This document shows, piece by piece, positions 15,776 to 24,247 of a stretch of DNA of 64,000 nucleotides. The notes beneath the pieces are model-generated. The model ran no database searches, was not told where the DNA came from, and worked only from the letters and a program-made list of their open reading frames with translations. The translations under genes were made by a program, and so were the position numbers. Every line of letters starts with the position of its first letter. The stretch's first letter is position 1. The stretch is taken from the NCBI RefSeq assembly GCF_009671245.1, contig NZ_VTFS01000002.1:62001-126000 (forward strand), read 5' to 3'. This stretch comes from Marinicella rhabdoformis (GTDB taxonomy: Bacteria > Pseudomonadota > Gammaproteobacteria > Xanthomonadales > Marinicellaceae).

Positions 15776-16850
15776 TAGACTTCTCCTCTTGCTCTAACGC
15801 ATACCTGCGTTGGGCTTCCAGGTCATGCGGTAAATCGGCATACATGTAATCAAACATGTCAGTGATTTCGGGTTTAGGTACATTTAAATACTCTTCTACC
15901 GCTTCATCCACTTCCGCTTTACAGGTTGCTATCAATTGATTTTCTAATTGTTCATTCCATTGACCTTGGTTGGTCAAATATTTTCTCATGCGCTTGATGG
16001 GTTCGAACTCACGTGCGTTTTCTACTTCATCATCTGGTCTGTAGCGAGAGGCATCATCCGCAGTGGTGTGATCACTTAATCGGTAAGTAATGGCTTCAAT
16101 CACTGAAGCGCCTTTACCTTCTTTTGCACGTTTCAATGCAGATTTAACCGCGGTGTAAACTGCGATGTAGTCATTGCCGTCTACTTGAATACAAGGTAAA
16201 CCGCCAGCGACACCTTTTTGAGCCAATGTGCGACCAGCACTTTGTTTTTTGCGTGGTACAGAAATGGCCCATTGGTTGTTGACGATCATTAACACCATGG
16301 GCAGTTGGAAGGCACTGGCTGCATTGATGGCTTCTAAGAAGTCACCTTTTGAGCTGCCTCCGTCTCCAACGACGCTGACAGCTGCACGTTGCTCACCGCG
16401 CAGTTTAAAAGCCAAGGCGGCGCCTGCTGCATGCATACATTGTGTCGCAATGGGTACGCACCATGGGAAATCATGTTGCGGTCCAGAAAAGTTGCTGCCA
16501 CGCTCGTCGCCACCCCAGTAATTCAAAACTTCAGACATTTTAACGCCACGGTAAAACTGTGCGCCGTACTCACGGTACATGGGAGCAAAGACATCGGATT
16601 CTTCCATTGCTGCGCCAATACCAATGTGTACCGCTTCATGGCCTAAGCAAGATGCATAGGTGCCCATTTTTCCGGTTCTTTGTAGTGCCACCGCTTTGGT
16701 GTCAAAAGTTCGCGTCATTACCATCAATTCATAGATGGATTTCAAATGCTCGTAATTAGTAGCAATGTTGGGTTTCTTGTCACCCACTAAATCACCATTA
16801 GGTGACAAGTATTGCAAGTAATTGATCTCAAAAGATGCAACAGTAGTCAA
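15768..16850 (-). CDS. 2-oxoacid dehydrogenase E1 component, alpha subunit
   Basis: About 360 residues. The ThDP motif is GDGGSSKGDFLEA followed by VNNQWAISVP (the GDG...NN pattern). Phosphorylation-loop-like YRLSDHTTADDASRYR is of the branched-chain type. LQRTGKMGTYASCLGHEA is the conserved N-terminal segment. The start is best placed at a TTG (16850) with GGAG seven bases before it; the GTG two codons earlier lies too close to that GGAG. First gene of the operon, divergent from tryptophan dioxygenase. With TDO and maiA nearby, a role in amino-acid breakdown is plausible but unproven. Confidence 0.9.
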   Translation of the reverse strand: MTTVASFEINYLQYLSPNGDLVGDKKPNIATNYEHLKSIYELMVMTRTFDTKAVALQRTGKMGTYASCLGHEAVHIGIGAAMEESDVFAPMYREYGAQFYRGVKMSEVLNYWGGDERGSNFSGPQHDFPWCVPIATQCMHAAGAALAFKLRGEQRAAVSVVGDGGSSKGDFLEAINAASAFQLPMVLMIVNNQWAISVPRKKQSAGRTLAQKGVAGGLPCIQVDGNDYIAVYTAVKSALKRAKEGKGASVIEAITYRLSDHTTADDASRYRPDDEVENAREFEPIKRMRKYLTNQGQWNEQLENQLIATCKAEVDEAVEEYLNVPKPEITDMFDYMYADLPHDLEAQRRYALEQEEKSNG

Positions 16851-16972
16851 GTTCACTCTCCGTTAGGTTTGGATTTGGGACTGTGGTTTGGCGGCATATG
16901 GGGCGCGCCATGTGTTTTGTCATGAGCCAAGTTTAATATGGTCATATGGTGGACAAAACTTTATAATTTGAC

Positions 16973-16998
16973 TTGTTGCTTACCAAGGTAGGCAACAA
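16973..16998. promoter_or_regulatory. 26-bp inverted repeat in the divergent E1alpha/TDO intergenic region
   Basis: Arms TTGTTGCTTACC and GGTAGGCAACAA are complementary at 11 of 12 positions around a central AA. It lies between two divergent catabolic operons, 75 bases before the TDO start and about 120 before E1alpha. This position and symmetry suit a dimeric regulator. The regulator is not identified. Confidence 0.4.
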
Positions 16999-17080
16999 AG
17001 CGGCAGTATTATAGTTGAATAATGAAAAATAATAAAGGCCAAGGGTCTTAAATAGCGTGCGGAAATAGAGGACTGATTGA

Positions 17081-17926
17081 ATGTCAGACGAAAACTTAAG
17101 AAATTTAGAACAGGGCATCAAGCTGGATGTGTCAGAACGACGCAACTACGGTGGCTATTTGTGTTTGGATACGTTGTTATCAGCACAACATCCATTGAGT
17201 GAGCCGCCGCACCATGATGAAATGTTGTTCATCATTCAACATCAGACGTCAGAGTTGTGGCTGAAGTTAATTGTTCATGAATTACAAGCCGCCATTGAAT
17301 GCATTCAATTGGGGCACGTGGGTAGGGCGTCAAAAATTTTGGCTCGTGTGAAGCAAGTGCAACGACAGTTATTTGAACAGTGGTCTGTTTTAGAAACTTT
17401 GACGCCGAGTGAGTACATGCAGTTTCGTCATGTTTTTGGTAATGCGTCTGGTTTTCAGTCCGTTCAATACCGCATGGTAGAGTTTCTGCTGGGTAATAAA
17501 AACGCCAAAATGACAAAGGTATTTCCCGAAGGTTCTAAATCCAGAGCGCAACTTGACGGTGTTTTACATGCCCCAAGCGTGTATGATGTATTTATTTCCT
17601 ACTTGGCAAAACAAGGTTTTGATTTGCCTGATGATTTGTTGAATCGTGACTTCAGTCAGCCACATGTGTTTAATGAAGCATTGATGAGGCAGTTGGTTAA
17701 GGTGTATCAGCAGCCAGATGCACATTGGAAGGTGTATGCCTTGTGTGAACAATTAGTGGATGTTGAAGAGTCGTTCCAGTTGTGGCGATTCAGACACATG
17801 AAAACTGTTGAGCGAATCATTGGCTTTAAACATGGTTCAGGTGGGTCTTCTGGTGTCAGTTTTTTAAAGAAAGCATTGGATTTGACTTTTTTTCCGGAGT
17901 TGTTAAGGCTAAGGACCGAGTTATAA
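17081..17926 (+). CDS. kynA: tryptophan 2,3-dioxygenase
   Basis: 281 residues. Family motifs: [17 protein letters not shown], the substrate-pocket segment [38 protein letters not shown], and the haem-ligand region [16 protein letters not shown] with GSGGSSGV. The haem enzyme opens the indole ring of L-tryptophan to N-formylkynurenine, the first step of the kynurenine pathway. No kynureninase or formamidase gene is adjacent. The start follows an upstream dyad that may control it. Its last six bases overlap the 3' end of the convergent DUF6502 gene. Confidence 0.95.
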   Translation: MSDENLRNLEQGIKLDVSERRNYGGYLCLDTLLSAQHPLSEPPHHDEMLFIIQHQTSELWLKLIVHELQAAIECIQLGHVGRASKILARVKQVQRQLFEQWSVLETLTPSEYMQFRHVFGNASGFQSVQYRMVEFLLGNKNAKMTKVFPEGSKSRAQLDGVLHAPSVYDVFISYLAKQGFDLPDDLLNRDFSQPHVFNEALMRQLVKVYQQPDAHWKVYALCEQLVDVEESFQLWRFRHMKTVERIIGFKHGSGGSSGVSFLKKALDLTFFPELLRLRTEL

Positions 17927-18745
17927 ATTGTTTTTTATTTGCTTTCTGGAATCAAATTGAAATTGGGCAAAACCGACATTGGCAAAGCTTCCTGCCTTGA
18001 CATTGGTTTCATGTTCTTCGATGAGTAGTTGCATTTCTTTTTGAAATGCGAGCATTTTTTCTTCGATGATTTGGTTGATTTTGTCATGCTTGCTGTCAGG
18101 GATGCGGCCAGAATACACCGATGCCAGGTTCAAGTGTTCAGCTTGATTCTGTGAATACATCTTCTGATAGAAGGTGTCAAATAACCTTTTGGTTGTGACA
18201 TCTACTTCATCAGCTAAGTCTTTTTGTGTGCTGAGTTGTTGGTACAAAGCTTGGTTAATGTGAAACTTGTTGTTAATTTTGCTGATCACCTCTTTAGACA
18301 ATAATTCTGTTACTACGGCTTTGGCTCTGATGTGGCCACCGTATATATTATCTATCAGTTGATTGAGTTTTGATGCGGGAAGGTCTGTTGTGCCTTGGTT
18401 TTTTAACCTTTGTAGTGCTTCTAAAACCAAGTCCATTTTATTCATGCTTTTTTCTGGTGTTTTGGTGATCTTGTTGAACTCTGCAATGGCCCGTCGATCA
18501 ATGCCGGTTTTCACGGCGATTGCCTGATTGGTTGGTTTGATGCCTGATTCGTTCAATAACTCAATAGCCGCTTGAATGTAGGCCAGTTGAATGTTTTGCT
18601 TGAATTCATGGCAGTGTAACCCGAATTGGATAACCATTTTGCTGACAGGAACCAGCGCTTTTTGAAGTGATATTTGTGGTGTTTCTCTTTGCATTACGTT
18701 TTTTTTGCGCACATATTTGTACGCAATATTATCATCAATCATCAT
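17921..18745 (-). CDS. DUF6502-like protein, possible DNA-binding regulator
   Basis: 274 residues. Residues about 28-85 resemble the DUF6502 N-terminal region: a hydrophobic helix, [19 protein letters not shown], then a helix-turn-helix-like segment [19 protein letters not shown]. The middle has a second winged-helix-like part ([14 protein letters not shown]) and the C-terminus is charged and helical ([16 protein letters not shown]). No signal peptide. The family's function is unknown; a transcription factor is a guess from the HTH-like motif. Start uncertain: ATGs occur at 18745, 18742 and 18694, none with a clear ribosome binding site. The family assignment is from memory of the motif pattern. 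Confidence 0.65.
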   Translation of the reverse strand: MMIDDNIAYKYVRKKNVMQRETPQISLQKALVPVSKMVIQFGLHCHEFKQNIQLAYIQAAIELLNESGIKPTNQAIAVKTGIDRRAIAEFNKITKTPEKSMNKMDLVLEALQRLKNQGTTDLPASKLNQLIDNIYGGHIRAKAVVTELLSKEVISKINNKFHINQALYQQLSTQKDLADEVDVTTKRLFDTFYQKMYSQNQAEHLNLASVYSGRIPDSKHDKINQIIEEKMLAFQKEMQLLIEEHETNVKAGSFANVGFAQFQFDSRKQIKNNL

Positions 18746-18770
18746 TTATGTAAAATAAACCCATCCTTAT

Positions 18771-18935
18771 GTTACGAAGTCATTTCTTTCTCATTTCGCA
18801 ATTTCGTAACGGGGGGAGGTAGGGTTCTTTCTCCAAATGTTAATATGGACACATTAAGTACCTACAGCAAAAGCAAAACAATACAGAGTTTTGTGGGTTG
18901 ACGTTTTCTCTCTGTGTTGTTTTGTTTTTTTTTAT
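18771..18935 (+). ncRNA. candidate small RNA or leader ending in an intrinsic terminator
   Basis: This lies in the 310-bp gap between the DUF6502 gene and pdxJ. It has a stem GTTACGAA/TTCGTAAC (18771-18778 with 18803-18810), a G-run with GGAG...CTCC, and a strong hairpin with 15-base arms (18874-18888 and 18910-18924, one wobble) followed by nine or more T. No plus-strand ORF precedes the terminator. A possible promoter (TTGCGC, 16 bases, TATTAT) lies at 18705-18732. It could be a free sRNA or an attenuated leader of pdxJ. It was not matched to a known RNA family. Confidence 0.35.
18874..18935 (+). terminator. intrinsic terminator upstream of pdxJ
   Basis: 15-pair stem, 21-base loop and a long T-run. 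Located about 120 bases before the pdxJ ATG with no plus-strand gene in front of it. Confidence 0.75.
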
Positions 18936-19055
18936 GCTTAAAATAAACGTCAATTCTGAGATTATTTACTTCCTTTGTTTAGCTCATGCTTATTAGTTCG
19001 TGGCTATTTCTCTTGAATGTTGTAGAATTCGTTTTTTTGTATCAGTGACAAATGA

Positions 19056-19790
19056 ATGACAGCATTGAGTGTCAATTTAAATAAAATTGCTTTGTTGCGG
19101 AACTCTCGCGGTAGAGATTATCCCAATGTGGTTGCCTATGCGCAAAAATTAATCAACTTAGGCGTGTATGGTCTGACCGTGCATCCTCGACAAGATGAAC
19201 GCCATACCACTCGCCAAGATGTTCGTGATTTAGCGGCATTGATAGCACCGCTGGAAACTGTTGAGTTTAATGTTGAGGGTTATCCCTCAGATGACTTTAT
19301 GGCGCTGATAGAGTCCGTAAGGCCTGATCAATGCACATTGGTTCCAGATGCACCAGATCAACTGACATCAGATCATGGCTGGGACATGCACCAACATGCT
19401 GATTATGTGTCTGATTTATCAAAGCAGCTTAATGCTTGGGGTGTGCGTTGTTCAGTGTTCTTGGATCCAGATGAATCTCAGGTGCGTTTGGCCGCAAAAG
19501 CAGGGGTTGACCGCATTGAGTTATATACCGAAAGTTATGCACATGCACATGTAGCCGGTGATTTTGAATCCTCATTGTTGCAATACAAAAATGCGGCTTT
19601 ATTGGCCAATGAATTGGGACTGGGTGTCAATGCAGGACATGATTTGGATTTGGTTAATTTAGCCGACTTCTTAACGATCCCAAATATCCTTGAGGTTTCA
19701 ATCGGTCATGCACTGACAGTGGAGTCTTTAGAATATGGGCACAAGCAAGTCATTGCTGACTATTTAAGAATTTGCAAAAACGCGGCGTAA
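19056..19790 (+). CDS. pdxJ: pyridoxine 5'-phosphate synthase
   Basis: 244 residues, the usual length. Motifs: LSVNLNKIALLRNSRG, LTVHPRQDERHTTRQDV, TLVPDAPDQLTSDHGWD, IELYTESYA, LGVNAGHDLDL and the phosphate-loop segment EVSIGHALTVE. It condenses 1-deoxyxylulose 5-phosphate with 3-amino-2-oxopropyl phosphate to make pyridoxine 5'-phosphate. An ATG four bases earlier is out of frame. The gene stands alone between a terminator and thrS, not in the common rnc-era-recO-pdxJ setting. Confidence 0.95.
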   Translation: MTALSVNLNKIALLRNSRGRDYPNVVAYAQKLINLGVYGLTVHPRQDERHTTRQDVRDLAALIAPLETVEFNVEGYPSDDFMALIESVRPDQCTLVPDAPDQLTSDHGWDMHQHADYVSDLSKQLNAWGVRCSVFLDPDESQVRLAAKAGVDRIELYTESYAHAHVAGDFESSLLQYKNAALLANELGLGVNAGHDLDLVNLADFLTIPNILEVSIGHALTVESLEYGHKQVIADYLRICKNAA

Positions 19791-19834
19791 AACTGTGTAA
19801 TAGTGTCAATTAAAATTTCAATCTTGGGTGTGCA

Positions 19835-19843
19835 TGATATAAT
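19835..19843 (+). promoter_or_regulatory. extended -10 promoter of thrS
   Basis: TGA followed by a perfect TATAAT, about 50 bases before the thrS ATG. No good -35 is seen. The same TGATATAAT string precedes mdh (27987-27995). Confidence 0.55.
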
Positions 19844-19894
19844 TTCACGCTTTTTTAACAATAACAACGGCCTTGAGCCTATTTTTTCATTCAG

Positions 19895-21802
19895 ATGATC
19901 ACAGTAACCCTAACTGACGGTAGTCAAAGAACTTACGAAAACGCTTTAAGTGTTTCAGATGTGGCCATGGACATAGGTCCTGGTTTAGCCAATGCCGCAC
20001 TGGCTGCAAAAGTCGACGGTGAAATGGTGGATTTGTCCTATGTTGTAGACAAAGATATACAATTGGCGATTGTCACACCTTCATCTCCAGAAGGCTTGGA
20101 AGTGGTCCGTCACTCAACGGCCCATTTGATGGCACAAGCTGTTCAGCGCTTGTATCCCGATGTTCAGGTGACTATTGGTCCTGTGATAGAGGATGGCTAT
20201 TACTACGATTTTGCGACTGAAGCACCTTTTCAAGAAGAAGATTTGGCAAAAATCACAGCTGAAATGAAAAAAATCGTGAAAGAAAAGCTGCCCGTTGAGC
20301 GGTTTGAAATGTCACGCAATGAAGCGGTGACATATTTTGAGTCAAAAGGCGAAAAATATAAAGCGGAAATCATCAGAGACATCCCTGAAAGTGAAACGCT
20401 GTCCTTATATAAGCAGGGTGAATTTACTGACTTGTGTCGTGGGCCGCATGTGCCCAATACGGGTAAACTGAAAGTTTTTAAGCTGATGAAAGTAGCAGGT
20501 GCGTATTGGCGTGGCGACAGTAACAATGAAATGTTACAACGCGTCTACGGTACGGCTTGGACAGATAAAAAAGATTTAAAAGAATACCTGTTCCGTTTAG
20601 AAGAAGCGGAAAAGCGCGATCACAGAAAATTGGGTAAACGCATGGAGTTGTTCCATTTTCAAGATGAAGCACCTGGTATGGTGTTTTGGCATGATCGCGG
20701 TTGGTCTATTTACCAGTCAATTCAACAGTACATGCGTGCAAAGTTAAATGGTAAGGACTATAAAGAAATCAATACACCTTCCGTGGTTGATTATTCTTTA
20801 TGGGAAAAGTCAGGGCACGCAGATAAATTTGGTGATGACATGTTTACTGTTGAGTCTGAGCACAAGCAGTTTGCGATGAAGCCAATGAATTGCCCTTGTC
20901 ATGTTCAGGTGTTTAATCAAGGTTTGAAATCTTATCGAGATCTGCCTATACGGTTAGCTGAATTTGGATCTTGTCACCGGAATGAACCATCGGGTGCCTT
21001 ACATGGATTGATGCGGGTTCGTGGTTTTGTTCAAGATGATGGGCATATTTTTTGTCAAGAGTCACAAATTGGGGCAGAGGTTTCAGAATTCATTGACTTT
21101 TTGCATGAAGTTTATAAAGATTTTGGTTTTAATGAAATCATTTACCGCATATCTACACGTCCAGAAAAGCGTGTGGGCAGTGATGAAATTTGGGATAAAT
21201 CTGAAAAAGCATTGGCCGATGCATTGGATGACAAAGGCATTGCTTGGGAAGAGTTGCCCGGTGAGGGTGCTTTTTATGGGCCCAAAATTGAATTTTCTTT
21301 GAAAGATTGTTTGGGCAGGGTATGGCAATGTGGCACCATCCAAGTTGATTTTTCAATGCCAAACCGTTTAGAAGCGAGTTACATTGATGAGCAAGGTGAC
21401 AAACAGGTACCTGTGATGTTGCATCGTGCCATCTTAGGTTCCTTTGAAAGGTTTATTGGTATTTTGATTGAACAGCATGCTGGAAATTTGCCACTTTGGT
21501 TGGCGCCTACGCAGGTTGCTGTACTCAATATTACGGGTCAACAAGCCGAATATGCGGAAAAAATTGGCCAAACATTGAAAAATAAAGGTTTTAGAGCGAT
21601 TTTTGACTTGAGAAACGAGAAGATCGGCTATAAAATTCGCCAGCACACTTTAACCAAGACTAATTACTTGGTCATTGTGGGTAACAAAGAGCTAGATGAA
21701 GAAACCATCACTGTGCGTTCACATGATGGAAAAGATTTAGGCTCGATGAACCTTGAATCGTTGATTCAGTTATTGGATCAACAAGTAAAGGATAAAATTT
21801 AA
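19895..21802 (+). CDS. thrS: threonyl-tRNA synthetase
   Basis: 635 residues: TGS domain (1-62), editing domain with the HxxxH motif [10 protein letters not shown] and its partner region DLCRGPHV, and the class II catalytic core with MNCPCH (zinc/substrate Cys), [15 protein letters not shown] (motif 2) and [11 protein letters not shown] (motif 3). The C-terminal anticodon-binding domain follows. It charges tRNA-Thr. It is the head of the thrS-infC-rpmI-rplT-pheST-ihfA cluster; infC begins 18 bases after its stop codon. Confidence 0.97.
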   Translation: MITVTLTDGSQRTYENALSVSDVAMDIGPGLANAALAAKVDGEMVDLSYVVDKDIQLAIVTPSSPEGLEVVRHSTAHLMAQAVQRLYPDVQVTIGPVIEDGYYYDFATEAPFQEEDLAKITAEMKKIVKEKLPVERFEMSRNEAVTYFESKGEKYKAEIIRDIPESETLSLYKQGEFTDLCRGPHVPNTGKLKVFKLMKVAGAYWRGDSNNEMLQRVYGTAWTDKKDLKEYLFRLEEAEKRDHRKLGKRMELFHFQDEAPGMVFWHDRGWSIYQSIQQYMRAKLNGKDYKEINTPSVVDYSLWEKSGHADKFGDDMFTVESEHKQFAMKPMNCPCHVQVFNQGLKSYRDLPIRLAEFGSCHRNEPSGALHGLMRVRGFVQDDGHIFCQESQIGAEVSEFIDFLHEVYKDFGFNEIIYRISTRPEKRVGSDEIWDKSEKALADALDDKGIAWEELPGEGAFYGPKIEFSLKDCLGRVWQCGTIQVDFSMPNRLEASYIDEQGDKQVPVMLHRAILGSFERFIGILIEQHAGNLPLWLAPTQVAVLNITGQQAEYAEKIGQTLKNKGFRAIFDLRNEKIGYKIRQHTLTKTNYLVIVGNKELDEETITVRSHDGKDLGSMNLESLIQLLDQQVKDKI

Positions 21803-21820
21803 TAATCGGAGGATTGACAG

Positions 21821-22348
21821 ATCGCTAAAAATGACAAAGTACGCAGAAACCAGCAAATCAGAGTTTCTGAAGTTAGGTTGATTGACCAAAACGGAGAGCA
21901 GGTGGGTGTATTATCTACCGCTGAAGCTTTGGCTAGAGCCAAAGGTGCAGGTTTGGACTTGGTAGAAATATCTCCCAAAGCACAGCCGCCCGTATGTAAA
22001 ATTATGGATTTTGGTAAGTTTAAATTTGAACAAGCCAAAAAGAACCAGCAGGCCAAGAAAAACCAAAAGAAAGTTCAGCTTAAAGAAGTTAAATTCAGAC
22101 CGAACACTGAAGAAGCTGATTTTCAAGTCAAGCTCCGCAATTTGAGAAAGTTTATTTCTCAAGGCAATAAAGTCAAAGTGACGATTCAGTTCCGTGGACG
22201 TGAATTGGCACACAGAGACATCGGTTCAGATATGTTGGATCGTTTGGAAAAGGAATTGGTGGACGAAGTGACAGTAGAGCAACGTCCAGCGAAAATGGAA
22301 GGTCGATTCATGATCATGTTACTGGCACCAAAGCCTGTAAACAAGTGA
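21821..22348 (+). CDS. infC: translation initiation factor IF-3 (ATC start)
   Basis: 175 residues. The start is placed at ATC (21821). An in-frame TGA lies two codons upstream, CGGAGG (21807-21812) sits eight bases before it, and translation from there reads I-A-K-N-D-K-V-R-R-N-Q-Q-I-R, the normal N-terminus. A later ATG at 21878 would lose the N-terminal domain. IF-3 checks start codons on the 30S subunit and discriminates against its own rare start codon, a known feedback loop when infC begins with AUU/AUC-type codons. Both the N-domain (EVRLIDQNGEQVGVLS) and C-domain (EVKFRPNTEEADFQVK) are present. Confidence 0.93.
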   Translation: MAKNDKVRRNQQIRVSEVRLIDQNGEQVGVLSTAEALARAKGAGLDLVEISPKAQPPVCKIMDFGKFKFEQAKKNQQAKKNQKKVQLKEVKFRPNTEEADFQVKLRNLRKFISQGNKVKVTIQFRGRELAHRDIGSDMLDRLEKELVDEVTVEQRPAKMEGRFMIMLLAPKPVNK

Positions 22349-22550
22349 TTGAGCAGTGAGGTTCATTCCTCACAAAGCGTGACAATCGATACGCTTAGGC
22401 AATCGTCATTGAATTGCCTACAAATTGGTTGATGTGGTTTGGATGTACAAGTTGTGCATTTAAACCTCATATGAGCACCTGTGAGTTAAGGTTAAGAGAA
22501 AGTCAGTTTTGGCTACTTGCAGGCGTATAAAATGATAACAGGAGGGCATT
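22349..22550 (+). promoter_or_regulatory. infC-rpmI spacer, possible L20 autoregulatory leader
   Basis: A 202-base spacer with a hairpin TAGGCAAT/ATTGCCTA (22396-22420) and a TATAAAAT at about 22526. In E. coli the rpmI-rplT genes are repressed by L20 binding a structured leader at this place. The fold here was not computed, so the role is inferred from position. Confidence 0.3.
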
Positions 22551-22745
22551 ATGCCTAAAATGAAGACTAAAAAAGGCGCACAAAAGCGCTTTAGAAAAAC
22601 AGCGAGCGGCTTCAAAAGAAAGCACGCTTTTAGAAGTCACATCTTGACCAAGATGAGCCAAAAACGTAAACGTAATCTACGTGGAACCAGTTTGGTACAT
22701 GAAGCTGATGAAGCTTCAGTAAAACGTTTGTTACCTTACGCATAA
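22551..22745 (+). CDS. rpmI: 50S ribosomal protein L35
   Basis: 64 residues, highly basic ([19 protein letters not shown], then [20 protein letters not shown]). Length and sequence are typical. AGGAGGG lies directly before the ATG. It is followed after 17 bases by rplT. Confidence 0.97.
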   Translation: MPKMKTKKGAQKRFRKTASGFKRKHAFRSHILTKMSQKRKRNLRGTSLVHEADEASVKRLLPYA

Positions 22746-22762
22746 TTAAAAGGAGTTAAATC

Positions 22763-23119
22763 ATGGCAAGAGTGAAAAGAGGCGTCCAAGCACGCAGAAG
22801 ACATAAAAAAGTATTAAAATTAGCCAAAGGTTATTACAACGCGCGTCGTAAGATTTACCGTGTTGCTAAACAGGCTGTTATTAAAGCAGGACAATATGCT
22901 TACCGTGACCGTCGCGTCAGAAAAAGACAATTCCGTGCTTTGTGGATTACACGAATCAATGCAGGTGCAAGAAACAACGGCATGAGCTATTCACGATTTA
23001 TCAATGGCTTGAAAAAAGCTGATATCTCTCTGGATCGCAAAGTGTTGGCTGACATGGCTGTTCATGACAAAGCAGGTTTTGCTGCTGTTGTTGAGCAAGC
23101 CAAGGCTGCATTGGCATAA
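22763..23119 (+). CDS. rplT: 50S ribosomal protein L20
   Basis: 118 residues. N-terminal arm [19 protein letters not shown] and core [19 protein letters not shown] are characteristic. L20 is needed for early 50S assembly and, in enterobacteria, represses its own operon by binding leader RNA. AAAGGAG precedes the ATG. Confidence 0.97.
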   Translation: MARVKRGVQARRRHKKVLKLAKGYYNARRKIYRVAKQAVIKAGQYAYRDRRVRKRQFRALWITRINAGARNNGMSYSRFINGLKKADISLDRKVLADMAVHDKAGFAAVVEQAKAALA

Positions 23120-23176
23120 TCATTAATCCTTTTCAGTAAGGACTGGCTTTAAAAATTAAAGCAACATAATGATCAA

Positions 23177-23213
23177 GAAGAGGAATCAGGTGTATATCTG
23201 ATTCCTCTTTTTT
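23177..23213 (+). terminator. terminator or attenuator between rplT and pheS
   Basis: GAGGAATCAG and CTGATTCCTC form a perfect 10-pair stem with an 8-base loop followed by a T6 run, 21 bases before pheS. This is where enterobacteria keep the pheM-controlled attenuator. The only short frame across it (MIKKRNQVYI) has no phenylalanine. Confidence 0.8.
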
Positions 23214-23233
23214 ATTTCATAAGGTGAAAAAAA

Positions 23234-24232
23234 GTGAACGATTTAAAACAATTATTAGCAGACGGCTTGGTACAAATCAACGCCGCCGACTCAACCCAAT
23301 CATTGGATGACATCAGGGTACAATTTCTGGGCAAAAAAGGTTCAATAACCACACAATTAAAAGAGCTGGGTCAATTGCCTGCAGAGGAACGTAAGGCAGC
23401 TGGTGCAGAAATTAATCAAGTTAAACAACAATTGTTCACTGCCATTCAGGCACAAAAAACTGACATTCAGGCCAAAGAACTGAATCAAAAGTTAATGTCC
23501 GAGGCTATAGATGTGAGCTTGCCAGGCAGAAAAAATGCCGTCGGTGGAGTTCACCCAGTAACGCGCACCATGGAGCGCATCATAGAATTATTTTCGCAAG
23601 TTGGATTTGATGTGGTTACAGGTCCTGAGATTGAAGATGACTTTCATAACTTTGAGGCCTTGAACTTTCCTGCGCATCACCCTGCGCGAGCGATGCACGA
23701 CACATTCTACTTCCCAGATGGTCATTTACTGCGTACGCACACATCACCGGTTCAAATTCGAGCCATGAAGACGATGAAACCACCCATCAAAATCATCGCA
23801 CCGGGTAAGGTTTACCGTTCTGACTCAGATCAAACACATACGCCGATGTTTCACCAGGTTGAAGGATTGGTGATTGGCGAAAATGTCACATTTGCCTCTT
23901 TAAAAGGTGTGTTGAGTCAATTTGTTAATGCCTTTTTTGAAGACGACTTACAAATCAGATTACGGCCTTCGTATTTCCCTTTTACTGAACCTTCTGCAGA
24001 AGTGGATGTGGAGTGGAAAAAAGGTGATGGCAGCATCGACTGGTTAGAGGTGCTGGGTTGCGGTATGGTACATCCAAACGTGTTGCGCTCAGGTGGTATC
24101 GATCCTGAAAAATACACAGGTTTTGCGTTTGGCTTGGGTGTTGAGCGATTTGCCATGTTACGTTATGGCGTACAAGATTTGCGTAACTTCTTTGAAAATG
24201 ACATGGGCTTTTTGAGCCAGTTTCAATCGTAA
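23234..24232 (+). CDS. pheS: phenylalanyl-tRNA synthetase alpha subunit
   Basis: 332 residues. It starts at GTG (23234), with AAGG nine bases before. An N-terminal coiled-coil is followed by the class II core: [14 protein letters not shown] (motif 1), [43 protein letters not shown] (motif 2), and [14 protein letters not shown] (motif 3). It forms the alpha2beta2 enzyme with PheT, encoded 15 bases downstream. Confidence 0.97.
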   Translation: MNDLKQLLADGLVQINAADSTQSLDDIRVQFLGKKGSITTQLKELGQLPAEERKAAGAEINQVKQQLFTAIQAQKTDIQAKELNQKLMSEAIDVSLPGRKNAVGGVHPVTRTMERIIELFSQVGFDVVTGPEIEDDFHNFEALNFPAHHPARAMHDTFYFPDGHLLRTHTSPVQIRAMKTMKPPIKIIAPGKVYRSDSDQTHTPMFHQVEGLVIGENVTFASLKGVLSQFVNAFFEDDLQIRLRPSYFPFTEPSAEVDVEWKKGDGSIDWLEVLGCGMVHPNVLRSGGIDPEKYTGFAFGLGVERFAMLRYGVQDLRNFFENDMGFLSQFQS

Positions 24233-24247
24233 TTAAAGGGATTTATC

